A program made the position numbers and the translations under genes. A stretch of DNA of 64,000 nucleotides from Hysterangium stoloniferum (lineage: Eukaryota > Basidiomycota > Agaricomycetes > Hysterangiales > Hysterangiaceae): NCBI GenBank assembly GCA_015178975.1, contig WHVD01000082.1, positions 1 through 64,000 of the forward strand, in the 5' to 3' direction. Within the stretch, counting starts at the first letter, position 1. Each line of letters opens with the position of its first letter. The notes beneath the pieces are model-generated. The model saw only the letters and a list, made by a program, of their open reading frames with translations. It was not told where the DNA came from and did no database searches. This document shows positions 1 through 10,588 of this stretch, piece by piece.

Positions 1-1101
1 AAACCTTCAGAAAATCTTGCTATTTGGCCAAATTTTCTAAGCATTTTTTTGAACTGAAAAACTGTTTGAAATTTGTGAGTTTTAGTAGGTTTTTCTGAGG
101 CCAAAAATTGCTGAAAATTCAAAAAATTTGCATCATGAAATTCTGAGGAAACATTGTTGGAAATAGCCTATTTTTTATGGATTTTCTGAATAAGAAAACT
201 CTTAAAAAACCCTGTATTTTGTTAGGGTTTTTCCACCCAACAAAATTCTGTGAAAACTGTAATAATGTGCCTAGAGAAATCAGTTGAAAACCACATATTT
301 CTACTCAATTTTCCCCCTCAGGGAATTGAGTGAAAACTATGATTTTCTGCCTGAAAAAATCTTATGCCAAGACAAAGTTTTCTTAATGTTTTGTCAAGGG
401 GAAAACCATAATGAGATTTACAATTTAATTATATGTAAAATCATTGAATAATTATATATTTCAACAAAATTTTCCTTGGTCACAAACACTATGGAAATTC
501 AAAAAATGTGTTTGTGAAATCATGAAGAAATCAACAATTTCCCATGAGTTTCTTAAAGGTTTTTTGAGGTGAGAAACCCTGAACTGATTTCTCCTGATTC
601 AGCACCATTCGCAAATATTCAAAAGGATACAGGGTGGCTTATGGCAATTTGCAATTTTTTGGGAGGATTGAGTGTGATTCACAAATATTTGAGAGTCTAC
701 AGTGTGATTGAGTGTTATTCACAAATATTTGAGATGATGCAGTGTGATTCATTGTGATTTGCAAATATTGAGAGGCTACAGTGCAATTCCAATTGTGACT
801 CATTGTGACTCTTTTAGACTCTTTGGGACTCTCAGCACAGGATTGCCAATCCTCCCCATGTAGAAATTCAAATTTATTCTTGAAATGACTCCAATTTATC
901 TCACCCATGTATCATTTTATGTTTGTCTTAGTACATTTCAAAAAGAGAAGACCATTATTGCCTAGTCATATTACATTGAAAAAAGTACTTTATTAGTAAT
1001 TCACCTAATCCACCATCTCCTCTAACTCTGCAGTCAATTGCTGTTGCTGGCAACTCTTTTGCACAACCTGACAGTGTGCTTCCATGGTGATAGTGTCATA
1101 G
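1..1101. other. AT-rich non-coding stretch, probable decayed repeat
   Basis: No convincing gene is visible. Most of 1-560 is A/T-rich with many short recurring words, and 609-789 holds a tandem repeat. This is the DNA into which the nested LTR elements to the right inserted. I can assign no function. Confidence 0.5.
609..789. repeat. 40-bp tandem repeat, about 3.5 copies
   Basis: Units at 671-710, 711-750 and 751-789 share the core CACAAATATTTGAGA followed by ACAGTGTGATT, with a more diverged partial unit at 609-641. The units have no useful open frame. Confidence 0.6.
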
Positions 1102-1257
1102 GATGGTGTTATGACTGTGTCGCAACCTGATGGTCCCTGATGACACTATTGTCTGCCTGCATTTCAAGTTATTGGCCAAGTCATCATATCGGCAACCGTC
1201 AGTACACCAACACTGACATATACCTTCATGGCGATCAAACCCCTTTTTACACCCCTG

Positions 1258-1884
1258 TGTGAAGAGTGGTGGAAGTTCTAGCCGTTCTATATATGAAGAA
1301 TATCGACCGTTTAGGTACGACACCAAGATGTATTGACTGTCAAAGTCTAATACAGAACGAACGCGTATTGACTACTCAGTTCAATACGGTAGAAGGAAGT
1401 AGCTATCTAGAGTAAGATAGAGAGCTAAAACGAATAAGTAGAATCGACTGTCTAGTGCGATTCTGAACAACTGCTCGAGAGTAAAGTAAAGTACTAGAGA
1501 GTCGAATAGTAGAATAGCGTGGATGTGGTCCACGCGAGTAGCGATGAGGATTGAGTTTCAACTGGTACAGTTCGAAACTCTGATAGAGTAGATAGCTAAA
1601 GCCCATCTGTGACGGTCGAGATGATACACCAATCACAACTTACAGGACACTAATGGGTGTCTGGGTAAGTCGTGGTTGCGGTGTAAAAAGTGTCTGAGTT
1701 CTAAACTACGGGCACTAGAATACATAAGTCTGCGTGTGCACCCACAAGAGTCGATGTACCGCATACATAGGTCGTCGAACTAATTATAGATATAATAAAA
1801 GAGAGAAAATAGAAATAATAAAGGAGATATAGTAAGAGCTCATCTGACTATATTTCCTGAGTGTATTTCACCATACCTCTCACA
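1258..1884. mobile_element. 627-bp solo LTR of a different family, nested
   Basis: The segment begins TGTGAAGAG and ends CTCTCACA, giving inverted termini TGTGA/TCACA. It is flanked by the perfect duplication CCCTG at 1253-1257 and 1885-1889. It is absent from the related LTRs at 12545 and 56526, so it inserted into the older LTR. No coding capacity is seen. The family is not recognised. Confidence 0.8.
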
Positions 1885-2223
1885 CCCTGTCAAGTTATAC
1901 TTGTATCATCTGGTTATGCTTTGATACATCCCCTTTTATCTATGAGGATCTGTTCTACTCTATGTTTCACATATACCCGTATATACTTGTAGCTCTTGGA
2001 CTATTCCCTTTTCTCGTAATTCCACTCTCAGTTAATCACAGCTTCTGATCTTATTGTAACCTTCCAGTTCCTAGTAAAGTTTATTTGTCACTAATTGTAC
2101 ATTCCCGCTCTTACCTTAGTTAGTATTTCGAGATGCTGATAACTAGTATTTAAGTCCAACTGTAATGTAGCTACAAAGCAATCAGATTATCAACTCAGAA
2201 CACTCCTAAACAACTCTCATAGT

Positions 2224-3043
2224 TGTTAGGATACACACACAGGGCGGGTTTCTGGAGAAACCCGCGGAATATCCGGTAGGACTTGGCTTCAGCTTATAGG
2301 CTGCGCCCTCGCTAGATCGTGTTGTCCAATTTCAGACAGGCGGACGGGAATCCCGGGGAGTCCGGGCGGGGGTTCGTGGGTCGTGAGTCGTAGGTCGTGA
2401 GTCGAGAGTCGTGAATTGAGATAGTCGAGAGAGATAGATGCGCCGGAGCCCGTGGGCTCCGACTAGTGCGAGCGGTCTGATAAGAGTAGGGTTTTAGAGA
2501 GGAAAATGTATTAGATTACTGGGGGGAATCTAAGCTAATTTTCTGACTGGATTGTATGTACAACATCTGCCAGTTTATATAGACCGTGGAATGCATGACA
2601 TACCGAATCCAGTAATAATGAGACGAAATGAGCAAAACATAAAACGGGAATAGTAAACACCAAATTGGTGTTAGGAATGGGACGGAACGGAGCGGAGTCC
2701 GAATCGTGACAAAGCATAACCCATAACGGGAAACGGAGTGGGAGCGGAGTCCTAAATCGTGACAGGTCATTTGACTAAAATGGGAACGGGGCTCGATTAG
2801 AGTGGTGACGTGATTCTAAGCAGGTTCCGGTGACTGATGCATGGGACGAAGACGGACATAGACAGAGATGGAGTCCGGGGGAAGTCTGGTGACTGATATG
2901 TGTCTTAATGAGGTCGAACGTAACGAGTCTTGACGTAACGGAGTCCGGGCGGGAAATCCTATAAACAGACGATTGGTGCTTGTAGCGCATGGGGGCGTAC
3001 GAGTTAGTGCCCGGAGTCCAGCGGGATTTGTCCGGTTGTAACA
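2224..3043 (-). repeat. 3' LTR of the chromovirus (820 bp)
   Basis: It begins TGTTA and ends TAACA. It differs from the 5' LTR at 25 of 820 positions by eye count, 24 of which are CpG transitions. It contains the TATA element (2574-2581) and the predicted transcript start (2548) on the minus strand. Confidence 0.95.
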
Positions 3044-3046
3044 GTA

Positions 3047-3057
3047 TCCTCCCTTTA
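3047..3057 (-). promoter_or_regulatory. Polypurine tract for plus-strand priming
   Basis: On the minus strand this reads AAAGGGAGGAT and lies 3 nt before the 3' LTR. A purine run in this place is where reverse transcription starts its second strand, and it fixes the element's orientation. Confidence 0.75.
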
Positions 3058-3193
3058 TGCCGAAGTCCCAAAGAGGCTCTAGACCTAAATAAGGTTCTTG
3101 TCGGCTACGCGCATGTGTCAAAAGTCATGTCGGTTACACGTATGTGTCAAAGAGTCATGTGATCTGGAAGGTAAGGTTCAAACGCGACGAGCC

Positions 3194-3200
3194 TATATAA
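3194..3200 (+). promoter_or_regulatory. TATA box of the antisense gene inside the chromovirus
   Basis: TATATAA lies 59 bp before the ATG at 3253 and faces the opposite way to gag-pol. It suggests a promoter separate from the LTR promoter. Confidence 0.45.
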
Positions 3201-3252
3201 AAAATTGAAAAATAGAAATTTCTTCTTCTTCATTACCCCCATCTTCGTCAAC

Positions 3253-4236
3253 ATGGGACCAAAACCAACACCACGCAAGCCAATGCCGACAGCAGGGCCC
3301 TCCACAGGCACTCCGTATCGGGCGCCGTGGACGGCGGCCCAATTGTTGGCGCGGCGAGAAGAGCAGCGCCAGCTTCGTGAAGCAGCAGAGAGAGAGGCGA
3401 GGGAGGCTGAGGAGGCCCTGGACAGAGAGTACCAGGAAGCATTGGCCGCGGAGGAAGAGGCCGCAAAGGAGAGGGAACGTGAGGCGGAGGAGGCTGCGCG
3501 AGTGGCCGTGGAGAACACCCGGGTGGCTGCGGAGAAAGCCCAGTTGGCCGTGGAGAGGGCCGCCATTGTTGCGGGAAAGGTAAGTCCCAATATTCAACTT
3601 GTCGACTTTTACTGACTTGTGATTTTCAGCGCAAAGCGACAGAGGTGGAGTCGGAGTCTGAGGGGGAGCCAGAGAGCCCCCAAAAGGTAGGCCTCATGTC
3701 CATGGAATACCCACGGAAACTGACCATATCAACAGAAGGCAAGGAAGGCGGCGCCAGTCCGTCTTCCAACGTGGAACGAGCCGCGGTGTTCCGGTTGCAA
3801 CGACCGGAACATGGAATGCAACCGAAAGGCCGGCCGGGGGCCGGGATGTTACCAATGTGCACACCTCAAGGTGAGGTGCTCGCTTGTGCACAAGCAGGCC
3901 ACGGGATCTGGGGCGCGAGACATAAGCGGGACGGACGGGTTGTCCAGGTTGGACGAGGTTCTTGGACGGATCGCCGAGGGCATCGAGGCCCAAAACGAGT
4001 TGCTCCGGAAGAGCAACAAGGTCCAAATTGTGGTGGCAAAGGAGCTGTCCAGACTCCACGAGGAGTTTTGGAAGTTCCTGGCGGAGTATGGCGGCTATGT
4101 CTATAAGGAGCCACAAGTCGGGAGTTCCGAGGATGCCGGATCGGATGAGGACGGGGTTGCCGCGGAGGTCGCGGAGCTCCCAGAGGAGATAGCTGAGGAA
4201 GCAGGGAAAAAGAGCAGTCCCATAAATGTAGACTGA
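3253..4236 (+). CDS. Antisense accessory protein of the chromovirus, Zn2Cys6-like, 294 aa
   Basis: Exons 3253-3579, 3630-3686 and 3736-4236 join in frame. The introns are 50 and 49 bp (gtaagt...cag and gtaggc...cag). Residues about 25-108 form a charged, Ala/Glu/Arg-rich coiled coil. An acidic Ser/Glu stretch follows. Cysteines 146, 149, 156, 166, 169 and 176 give CX2CX6CX9CX2CX6C, the spacing of fungal Gal4-type zinc clusters. A second amphipathic segment and an acidic tail finish the protein. The start is the first ATG after the TATA box at 3194. It lies between pol and the 3' LTR on the strand opposite gag-pol, where no structural gene is expected. DNA binding, nucleocapsid-like or regulatory roles are all possible; none is shown. 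Confidence 0.75.
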
Positions 4237-4442
4237 AAAAGTAGTATAGAATAAAAATAATTGAATCATAAAAGTAAAGCGTGAAAGAAAACATAAAAAT
4301 AAAAGTCAAAGCCAAAGTCCGCGGAGAGTCCGCTTAAAGACTTGACTTGACATGTCAGAACCTGTAAAAGCAAAGAGAGACATAGGGCGACAGGGAATAG
4401 TGAAAATGAGTCCAAACGTAACACGGGGTCCGCGGAGTGTGG

Positions 4443-7400
4443 TCAGAGAGACGATAATGGTCCAGGTTTGAGTGGGTAAGCTGTATGAAAGTCAGTAACG
4501 ATTTCCGTGGCATTACCGAGTTCCGTGGCCAAAATCCATGAGGTTTCTTCATCGGTGCCCTCGTAACCCACCCACTTGACCAAGTAAAGCAGTTTACAAG
4601 TGCGTCGACACTTGTCAATTTTTGAATCTAAAATCTGCGAGATTTCAAACTCGGGTTCTCCGTCAATGACGACAGGAGGAGGTGGAGATTGCATGCGATC
4701 CGGGATAGTGTTAGCAGTACAAGGTTCTAGCATAGAGACATGAAATACCGGGTGTACCGCACGCATGCTATCCGGAAGTCGTAGAGTCCAAGAAACTGAA
4801 CCTACTTGTGCGATAATTTCAAACGGACCTAAATATTTTTCAGCAAGCTTCTTTGATGGACGGGTAGTCCGGAAGAATTGAGCTTTGACATAAACACGGT
4901 CGCCAATCTTGAAGTTTGGTGGTGGGATCCGGTGTTTGTCCGCTGAATGTTGGTATTGCTCTTGGGTGGACAGTATTGCAGTCCGGAGTTCCTCGTGGAG
5001 CTCGTGGAGGTCCGTGGTGAACTCTTGAGCACGAACAGAGGCGAGATTTCGTTCTGGATGTACTGTAATGTTTGGATTATATCCTTTATTTGCAAAGAAC
5101 GGGGAAACGCCAGTAGTGGCCGAGGGTGCATTTTTGTAAGCAAACTCTGCAAGTGGTAACAAGGTTTTCCAATTGTCCTGTTGATAGTTGCAATATACGC
5201 GGAGGTATTGTTCCAATGTCTGGTTGACGCGTTTGGTTTGTCCGTCACCTTCCGGGTGATGTCCGGACGTGAAATGTAATGTCATGTCCAAGGATTTTCC
5301 GAGGGATCTAAAGAAGTGAGACACGAACTCTGATCCTCTATCAGAAGTCACGTGGGATGGAACTCCGTGCTTGGAAAATACGTGGATAATGAAAAGTTCC
5401 GCTAACTGCACGGACATAATTGTATCATAAGTAGGGATGAATATACCTTGTTTTGAGAATCTGTCAACAACAACTAGAATAGCGGAAAAGCCTTCGGAAT
5501 CCGGTAGGTGTTCAATGAAATCCATAGATATAGAATTCCACGGGTGTTCCGGTACCGGGAGTTGTTTCAAAAGGCCGTATGGCTTGTGTCGCTGAGATTT
5601 CAAGTGGGGACAAGTAGTGCAAGATTTACAATAGTGCTTAACGAATCCACGGAGTCCGGGCCAAGTATATTCTCTTCTTATTAATGATAGAGTTTTGTTG
5701 TACCCGAAATGTCCTGAGAGTGGATGATCATGTTTGTATTGAAGGATCCTGAGGCGGAGGCCGTCGGAGTCCGGTACATAGATACGATCATCAAGTCTAA
5801 TGAAACCATGTTGATCAAGGGACCACCGAGGTTGATCAGGGTCCACGGGATTGTCCAGATGAGCTTTAGTAACTGGGTCTAGCGGAATTGCCGATAGAAT
5901 ATCTTGATGTAACTTCTCGATATCCATAATGATAATTCCACGGACAATGGGATTGACGAGGAAAGTTGCGCGGACCGATGCGGTAAGTTGTTGATTCGTG
6001 AAAATAGGTTTCAGGTTGTGCGGATTTACCGTTGCATAGTCGTTGCTCCCCTCTTTAGGATAGATGTCCCATCGTCTAGTTAAAGCGTCGGGTTTGCCGC
6101 CGAGACGGCCGGGTCAAAAACGGATAATCATGTTGAAGGCGGAGAGATATTCAGACCAGCGGGCCTGCCGACGGGTCAAGAGTTTTGTGGTAGAAAAGTA
6201 TTCCAGGTTTTTGTGATCTGTTACAACGTCAATAGGAGCTCCTGAACCTTCCAAATAGTGTCACCACGCTTTGAAAGCTGAAAAGATTGCCAGAAGTTCT
6301 TTATCATGAACGTCGTAGTTGAGCTCTGCTCCGGTAAAAATCCGGGACAGAAAAGCCACGGGGTGGACTTCTCCGTCGGAGTCCTGGATAGAGAGAATGG
6401 CTCCAAGTGCATAGTCGGAGGCGTCCGTTTCAACAATGAGCGGGAAGTCCGGTTTCCAATGCGACAGAATAGGAGCTGTGGAAAAAGAATTTTTTAAAAG
6501 ATTGAAAGCTTTTTGACACTTATCATTAAAGTTCCACCGAGTACCCTTACGCGTAAGACGGGTAAGGGGTACCGTGATGTCGGAATATCCACAGATAAAA
6601 CGTCTGTAAAAATTGGCAAAGCCAAGGAAGGATTGGATATCTTTAACTTTTCGGGGTTCGGGCCAATCTTTGATGACTTGCACTTTAGTTTCGTCCATGC
6701 GGAGTCCATCGGGTCCCATCATGAAACCTAGGTATTCCACGGAGTCCATGTCAAAAGTACATTTTTTTCCATTTGCGAATAAACCATGTTGTCTGAGCCT
6801 CCAGAGAACCTCACGGACTTGTTTGTCGTGTTCCGCGGGATTCTCGGAGTAGATAAGAATGTCGTCCAAGTAAACAATGACACATACATCGAGCATGTCG
6901 GAGAAAATGTCGTTGATAAAACGCTGAAAAACAGACGGGGCATTAGTGAGTCCAAAAGGGATGACCAACCACTCGAAGGCCCCATAACGGGTTCTAAAAG
7001 TGGTTTTCCATTCATCGCCCACGGCAATCCAGACCAAATGATAGGCGTGCTTGAGATCTATTTTGGTGTAAATCCGGGCATTCCGCGGAGCATCGAGCAG
7101 GTCAGATATAAGTGGGAGTGGATATTTGTCCTTTTTGGTGACAGCATTGAGTCCTCTAAAATCAACACATAGTCGAAGGGATCCATCCTTTTTTCTGACA
7201 AACAGAACAGGTGCTCCAAAAGGAGACTTTGAGGGTCGAATAAAGCCTATGGACAAATGTTCATCCAGGAAATCACGGATTGCGGATAGTTCTGTGGACG
7301 AAAGCGGGTAAATATGTCCTAGGGGTGGCTGGGTGCCATCTTCAAGATCGATTTTTAAGTCGTATTCTCTGTGAGATGGAAGCCGGTCAGCTTTTCGCTT

Positions 7401-8051
7401 GCTAAAAACATCCGCGAAGTCATGGTATTTCTCCGGGATGCCTTCTAGGTCAGCAGCTTGCTCAGATTCGGATACTGGGGTTGAGAAACGTCCAGTTGCT
7501 TCATCAATTTTTAAGTTGATAGTGAACGCCTGGGACCCATCCATTTTTGAAGCCCTAATAAAAGCTGCAGCATTAATCAGAGAAATGGACGGAGGTGCCG
7601 TGGGTTCCGGGGAAGCTGTAGGTGCCATAGGGATCACAGGAGTCCTCGAGACTGCAGGTGCCGGGAAGGCCATGGGTGCCGTGGAGGCCGAGACAGGCGC
7701 AGTTTCCTCGGTCGCTGCGGGAGTCCGGAATGTTATACTGTTAGCTATCCAGTCAATCAACGGATTGTAGCGGGTAAGCCAGTTATGTCCTAGAACCACC
7801 GAGCAACTTGAGTCTAACTGGGTCACATAGAAAGTGACCAATTGGGATGTTCCACAAGGGAAACTGATGGGTAAATCACAAGCTTGGGTAACAACCGAAT
7901 TACTTGTGCCATCGAAGAGGCGGAGAGCGACGGGATTTATCGAATAAGTTGACAAAGAATTTTTTTGCGTGAATTTTGTATCTAAAAAACAATGAGTCGA
8001 GCCGGAATCTATGAGAGCTGAAAAAACGAATTTCGGGATCATATTAGACAT
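4443..8051 (-). pseudogene. Chromovirus pol with two in-frame TGA codons
   Basis: A single frame runs from 8051 to 4443, broken only by TGA at 6261-6263 (RNase H) and 6114-6116. The N-terminal part has the aspartic protease motif DSGSTHCFLD. Reverse transcriptase follows with VYLDDILIYS. RNase H contains ETDASDYALG. Integrase shows the H..H..CX2C zinc site, then MDFIEHLP and SDRGSEF for two catalytic Asp residues. The C-terminus is a chromodomain with YLVKWVGY, a module thought to direct integration to marked chromatin. Both stops fit CGA to TGA changes. Pol lies in a different frame from gag, so frameshifting or reinitiation would be needed. Confidence 0.93.
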
Positions 8052-8167
8052 AAGTTTAACGAAAAATGAATCAGAATGTGAAAGAGCGGATGCGTTGAGG
8101 CGAGTGAACTCTTGAATGCGCGGAGAGGCAACGCAACCCCTAACCCGCGTGGAGTCCGCAGGGTTGC

Positions 8168-9457
8168 TTACTCTTTTTTCAAATCGGCAGCCGGTTTATC
8201 CTTCGACGGGGTTTCTGTGGAGGCCTTGGCTGATCGACCCTTTGAAGAGTTTGCTTTTGCCAGCGGACATTCCGGGACTCGATGACCGGGTTTCCCACAC
8301 AAGAGACAGAGGTTGTTGTCCATATGACGTTGTCTTTCTTGTGGAGTCAATTTGCCATCAGGTCCGAGTTTGCCTGAGAGGTCGGGTTTTCCGGCTTGCT
8401 TGCCAGACTGTTGACCCTTGTTGTTGTCCTTATTGTCCTTATTGTTGTTGTTGTTCGAAGACTTTTTATCGTTCTTCTTGTCGGATTGCGTGGAGTTCTG
8501 GTTGCTGGTTGACGAATTGGTGTTATTGTTTTTGTCCTTGGACTTGTTTATTTTGTCCGTGGATGTCTCGCGGGCAACTTCCGCGCGACATTCCCAATAA
8601 CGTGCATCCGCGTTTTGAGCTTTGAGGCGCATACGGGACAGGGTTTTTGGCTTGCCATTTTCTCCTTTCGAGACTTCGTCTTTAAGGCGGGACGGCAGAC
8701 CGGCGTAGAATTGGTGGTGGAGAGCGGGATCGCCCCACTGACAACGAGCTGCAAGATTATTGAATTGGACGATGTAGTCTGTGATGCGCTGCGTGTCCTT
8801 CATACGAAGATTTGTGAGACTATTCTCAGCTTCTCCTGTCAGGTCATACGGGCCGAAGTTGGTTTCAAGCTCCTCAACAAAAGCTTCCCAATTTTCAAGC
8901 CAGAGCGGCTCTTCCTCGGTAATCCCGCTAAAAGCCGGTTTGAACCATTTCAACGCGGATCCCAACAAATATGAAAGTGCGTAGTTGACTTTTCGGGAGT
9001 CCGTGGAGAATGCAGCGGCACGATCGTGGAAATTGAAGTGACATTGCATGAGGAAAGTAGAGAGTCTGTTTGGGTTGGAACCTGTGAAGGGTTCCGGAGC
9101 ATTGACTTTTGACCGTGGAGGTTCTTGTTCCTTTCTTTTTCGTTCTTCTAGCAGGTGCATCATGAATTTATCTATAGTACCTGCTAAAAACTCAGAAGTA
9201 GGATCCCTCGTGTGCGGTCGTTGAAAAGGCGGAGGATTTTCAGGAGGGATTTCGACACCTTTGCCCTTGTCGGGGGCCACGGAATCGTCCTCGCGCTCGG
9301 ATTCGTCCAGGTCTTCCGGGATTTCTTCGATGCGGGCTTCTTCCATGGGTTCCGACTGGTTCGCAAGTGTCTGACTGGTATACAGAGTTAACGGGGAATG
9401 AAGAGTCGACGGTCCAGGTATTGATGACTGTGCGCGTGTACTTCTTCTTGGTGGCAT
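8168..9457 (-). CDS. Chromovirus gag, 429 aa
   Basis: This open frame starts at an ATG 24 nt after the primer-binding site. It has an acidic N-terminus, a central retrotransposon gag region (around FMQCHFNFHDR and ETNFGPYDLTG), an Asn/Lys-rich linker and a CCHC zinc knuckle, CLLCGKPGHRVPEC, near the C-terminus. Gag forms the particle and binds element RNA. It is uninterrupted, unlike pol. The relic gag at 11270-12507 is a diverged relative. Confidence 0.93.
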   Translation of the reverse strand: MPPRRSTRAQSSIPGPSTLHSPLTLYTSQTLANQSEPMEEARIEEIPEDLDESEREDDSVAPDKGKGVEIPPENPPPFQRPHTRDPTSEFLAGTIDKFMMHLLEERKRKEQEPPRSKVNAPEPFTGSNPNRLSTFLMQCHFNFHDRAAAFSTDSRKVNYALSYLLGSALKWFKPAFSGITEEEPLWLENWEAFVEELETNFGPYDLTGEAENSLTNLRMKDTQRITDYIVQFNNLAARCQWGDPALHHQFYAGLPSRLKDEVSKGENGKPKTLSRMRLKAQNADARYWECRAEVARETSTDKINKSKDKNNNTNSSTSNQNSTQSDKKNDKKSSNNNNNKDNKDNNKGQQSGKQAGKPDLSGKLGPDGKLTPQERQRHMDNNLCLLCGKPGHRVPECPLAKANSSKGRSAKASTETPSKDKPAADLKKE

Positions 9458-9480
9458 AATGAAAACAATCTGCGAGTATT

Positions 9481-9491
9481 AGTCAGAAAAT
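9481..9491 (-). promoter_or_regulatory. Self-complementary primer-binding site of the chromovirus
   Basis: The minus strand reads ATTTTCTGACT starting 2 nt past the 5' LTR. It is the exact 11-nt complement of AGTCAGAAAAT, the predicted first 11 nt of the transcript (9818 down to 9808). There is no TGG start as expected for a tRNA-primed site. This matches the Tf1 self-priming arrangement. Confidence 0.8.
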
Positions 9492-9493
9492 AC

Positions 9494-10313
9494 TGTTAGG
9501 ATACACACGCAGGGCGGGTTTCCGGAGAAACCCGCGGAATATCCGGTAGGACTTGGCTTCAGCTTATAGGCTGCGCCCTTGCTAGATCGTGTTGTCCAAT
9601 TTCAGACAGGCGGACAGGAATCCCGGGGAGTCCGGGCGGGGGTTCGTGGGTCGTGAGTCGTAGGTCGTGAGTCGAGAGTCGTGAATTGAGATAGTCGAGA
9701 GAGATAGATGCGCCGGAGCCCATGGGCTCCGACTAGTGCGAGCGGTCTGATAAGAGTAGGGTTTTAGAGAGGAAAATGTATTAGATTACTGGGGGGAATC
9801 TAAGCTAATTTTCTGACTGGATTGTATGTACAACATCTGCCAGTTTATATAGACCGTGGAATGCATGACATACCGAATCCAGTAATAATGAGACGAAACG
9901 AGCAAAACATAAAACGGGAATAGTAAACACCAAATTGGTGTTAGGAACGGGACGGAACGGAGCGGAGTCTGAATCGTGACAAAGCATAACCCATAACGGG
10001 AAATGGAGCGGGAGCGGAGTCCTAAATCGTGACAGGTCATTTGACTAAAACGGGAACGGGGCTCGATTAGAGCGGTGACGGGATTCTAAGCAGGTTCCGG
10101 TGACTGATGCGTGGGACAAAGACGGACATAGACAGAGACGGAGTCCAGGGGAAGTCCGGTGACTGATATGTGTCTTAATGAGGTCGAACGTAACGAGTCT
10201 TGACGTAACGGAGTCCGGGCGGGAAATCCTATAAACAGACGATTGGTGCTTGTAGTGCGTGGGGGTGTACAAGTTAGTGCCCGGAGTCCGGCAGGATTTG
10301 TCCGGTCGTAACA
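9494..10313 (-). repeat. 5' LTR of the chromovirus (820 bp)
   Basis: It begins TGTTA, ends TAACA and pairs with 2224-3043. Transcription would run leftwards. U5 carries a 31-bp box (9549-9580) found in several other LTRs of the window. Confidence 0.95.
9844..9851 (-). promoter_or_regulatory. LTR TATA box and predicted transcript start
   Basis: TATATAAA on the minus strand starts 33 nt upstream of 9818, where the sequence complementary to the primer-binding site begins. The same 33-nt spacing is seen in the second gypsy family (12882 to 12849). Confidence 0.7.
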
Positions 10314-10588
10314 ATAGTCTTGCTCTAAATATCCCGCTCTCCACTGCTGCTTGTGCTCATGCACTCTTGGTTTCTGACCCTTCAACCCAACCCTCAACTT
10401 ATCCTTCAGTGTCTGATCGGTGACTTACCAAGAGGATTATTCGACATGACTAGTTTTCTGCCCACCCAAAATTTAAGGATACCCAACAGTAACTTGTGAG
10501 GGCACAGCACATAAGCTGAAGCCAAGTCCTTCCATTCAGTCCCCATCGGTCTACCGACATCAGTCAATTTTCTGTTCTTAACAGATGG

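Larger units (their letters stand above)
2224..10313 (-). mobile_element. Complete Ty3/gypsy chromovirus, 8,090 bp, duplication ATAGT
   Basis: Two 820-bp direct LTRs (2224-3043 and 9494-10313) bound gag and pol on the minus strand. Target duplication ATAGT lies at 2219-2223 and 10314-10318. A polypurine tract abuts the 3' LTR, and a self-complementary primer-binding site abuts the 5' LTR. Pol order is protease, reverse transcriptase, RNase H, integrase, chromodomain, which places it among chromoviruses. Pol carries two in-frame TGA codons but no frameshift, so the copy is complete in structure but probably not autonomous. A spliced plus-strand gene lies between pol and the 3' LTR. Confidence 0.95.
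1107..10583 (+). mobile_element. Old gypsy solo LTR (about 750 bp), split by two later insertions
   Basis: Three pieces, 1107-1257, 1885-2223 and 10319-10583, align in order with the intact solo LTR at 56526-57247 and with the reverse complement of the LTR at 12545-13296. The joined LTR begins TGTTA, ends TAACA and is flanked by the 5-bp duplication GATGG at 1102-1106 and 10584-10588, so it is a true solo LTR. It is interrupted by a 627-bp solo LTR at 1258 and by the 8,090-bp element at 2224. Confidence 0.85.

Noticed and set aside
609..789. CRISPR-like array
   Set aside because: The units are adjacent and diverged, without unique spacers, and the DNA is clearly eukaryotic.
2224..3043. RIP-type mutation of the repeats
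   Set aside because: Classic RIP changes CpA to TpA. Here the differences are at CpG, and many CpA sites are unchanged between copies.
9480..9493. tRNA primer-binding site next to the 5' LTR
   Set aside because: No TGG follows the LTR. The 11-nt self-complementary match explains the site better.
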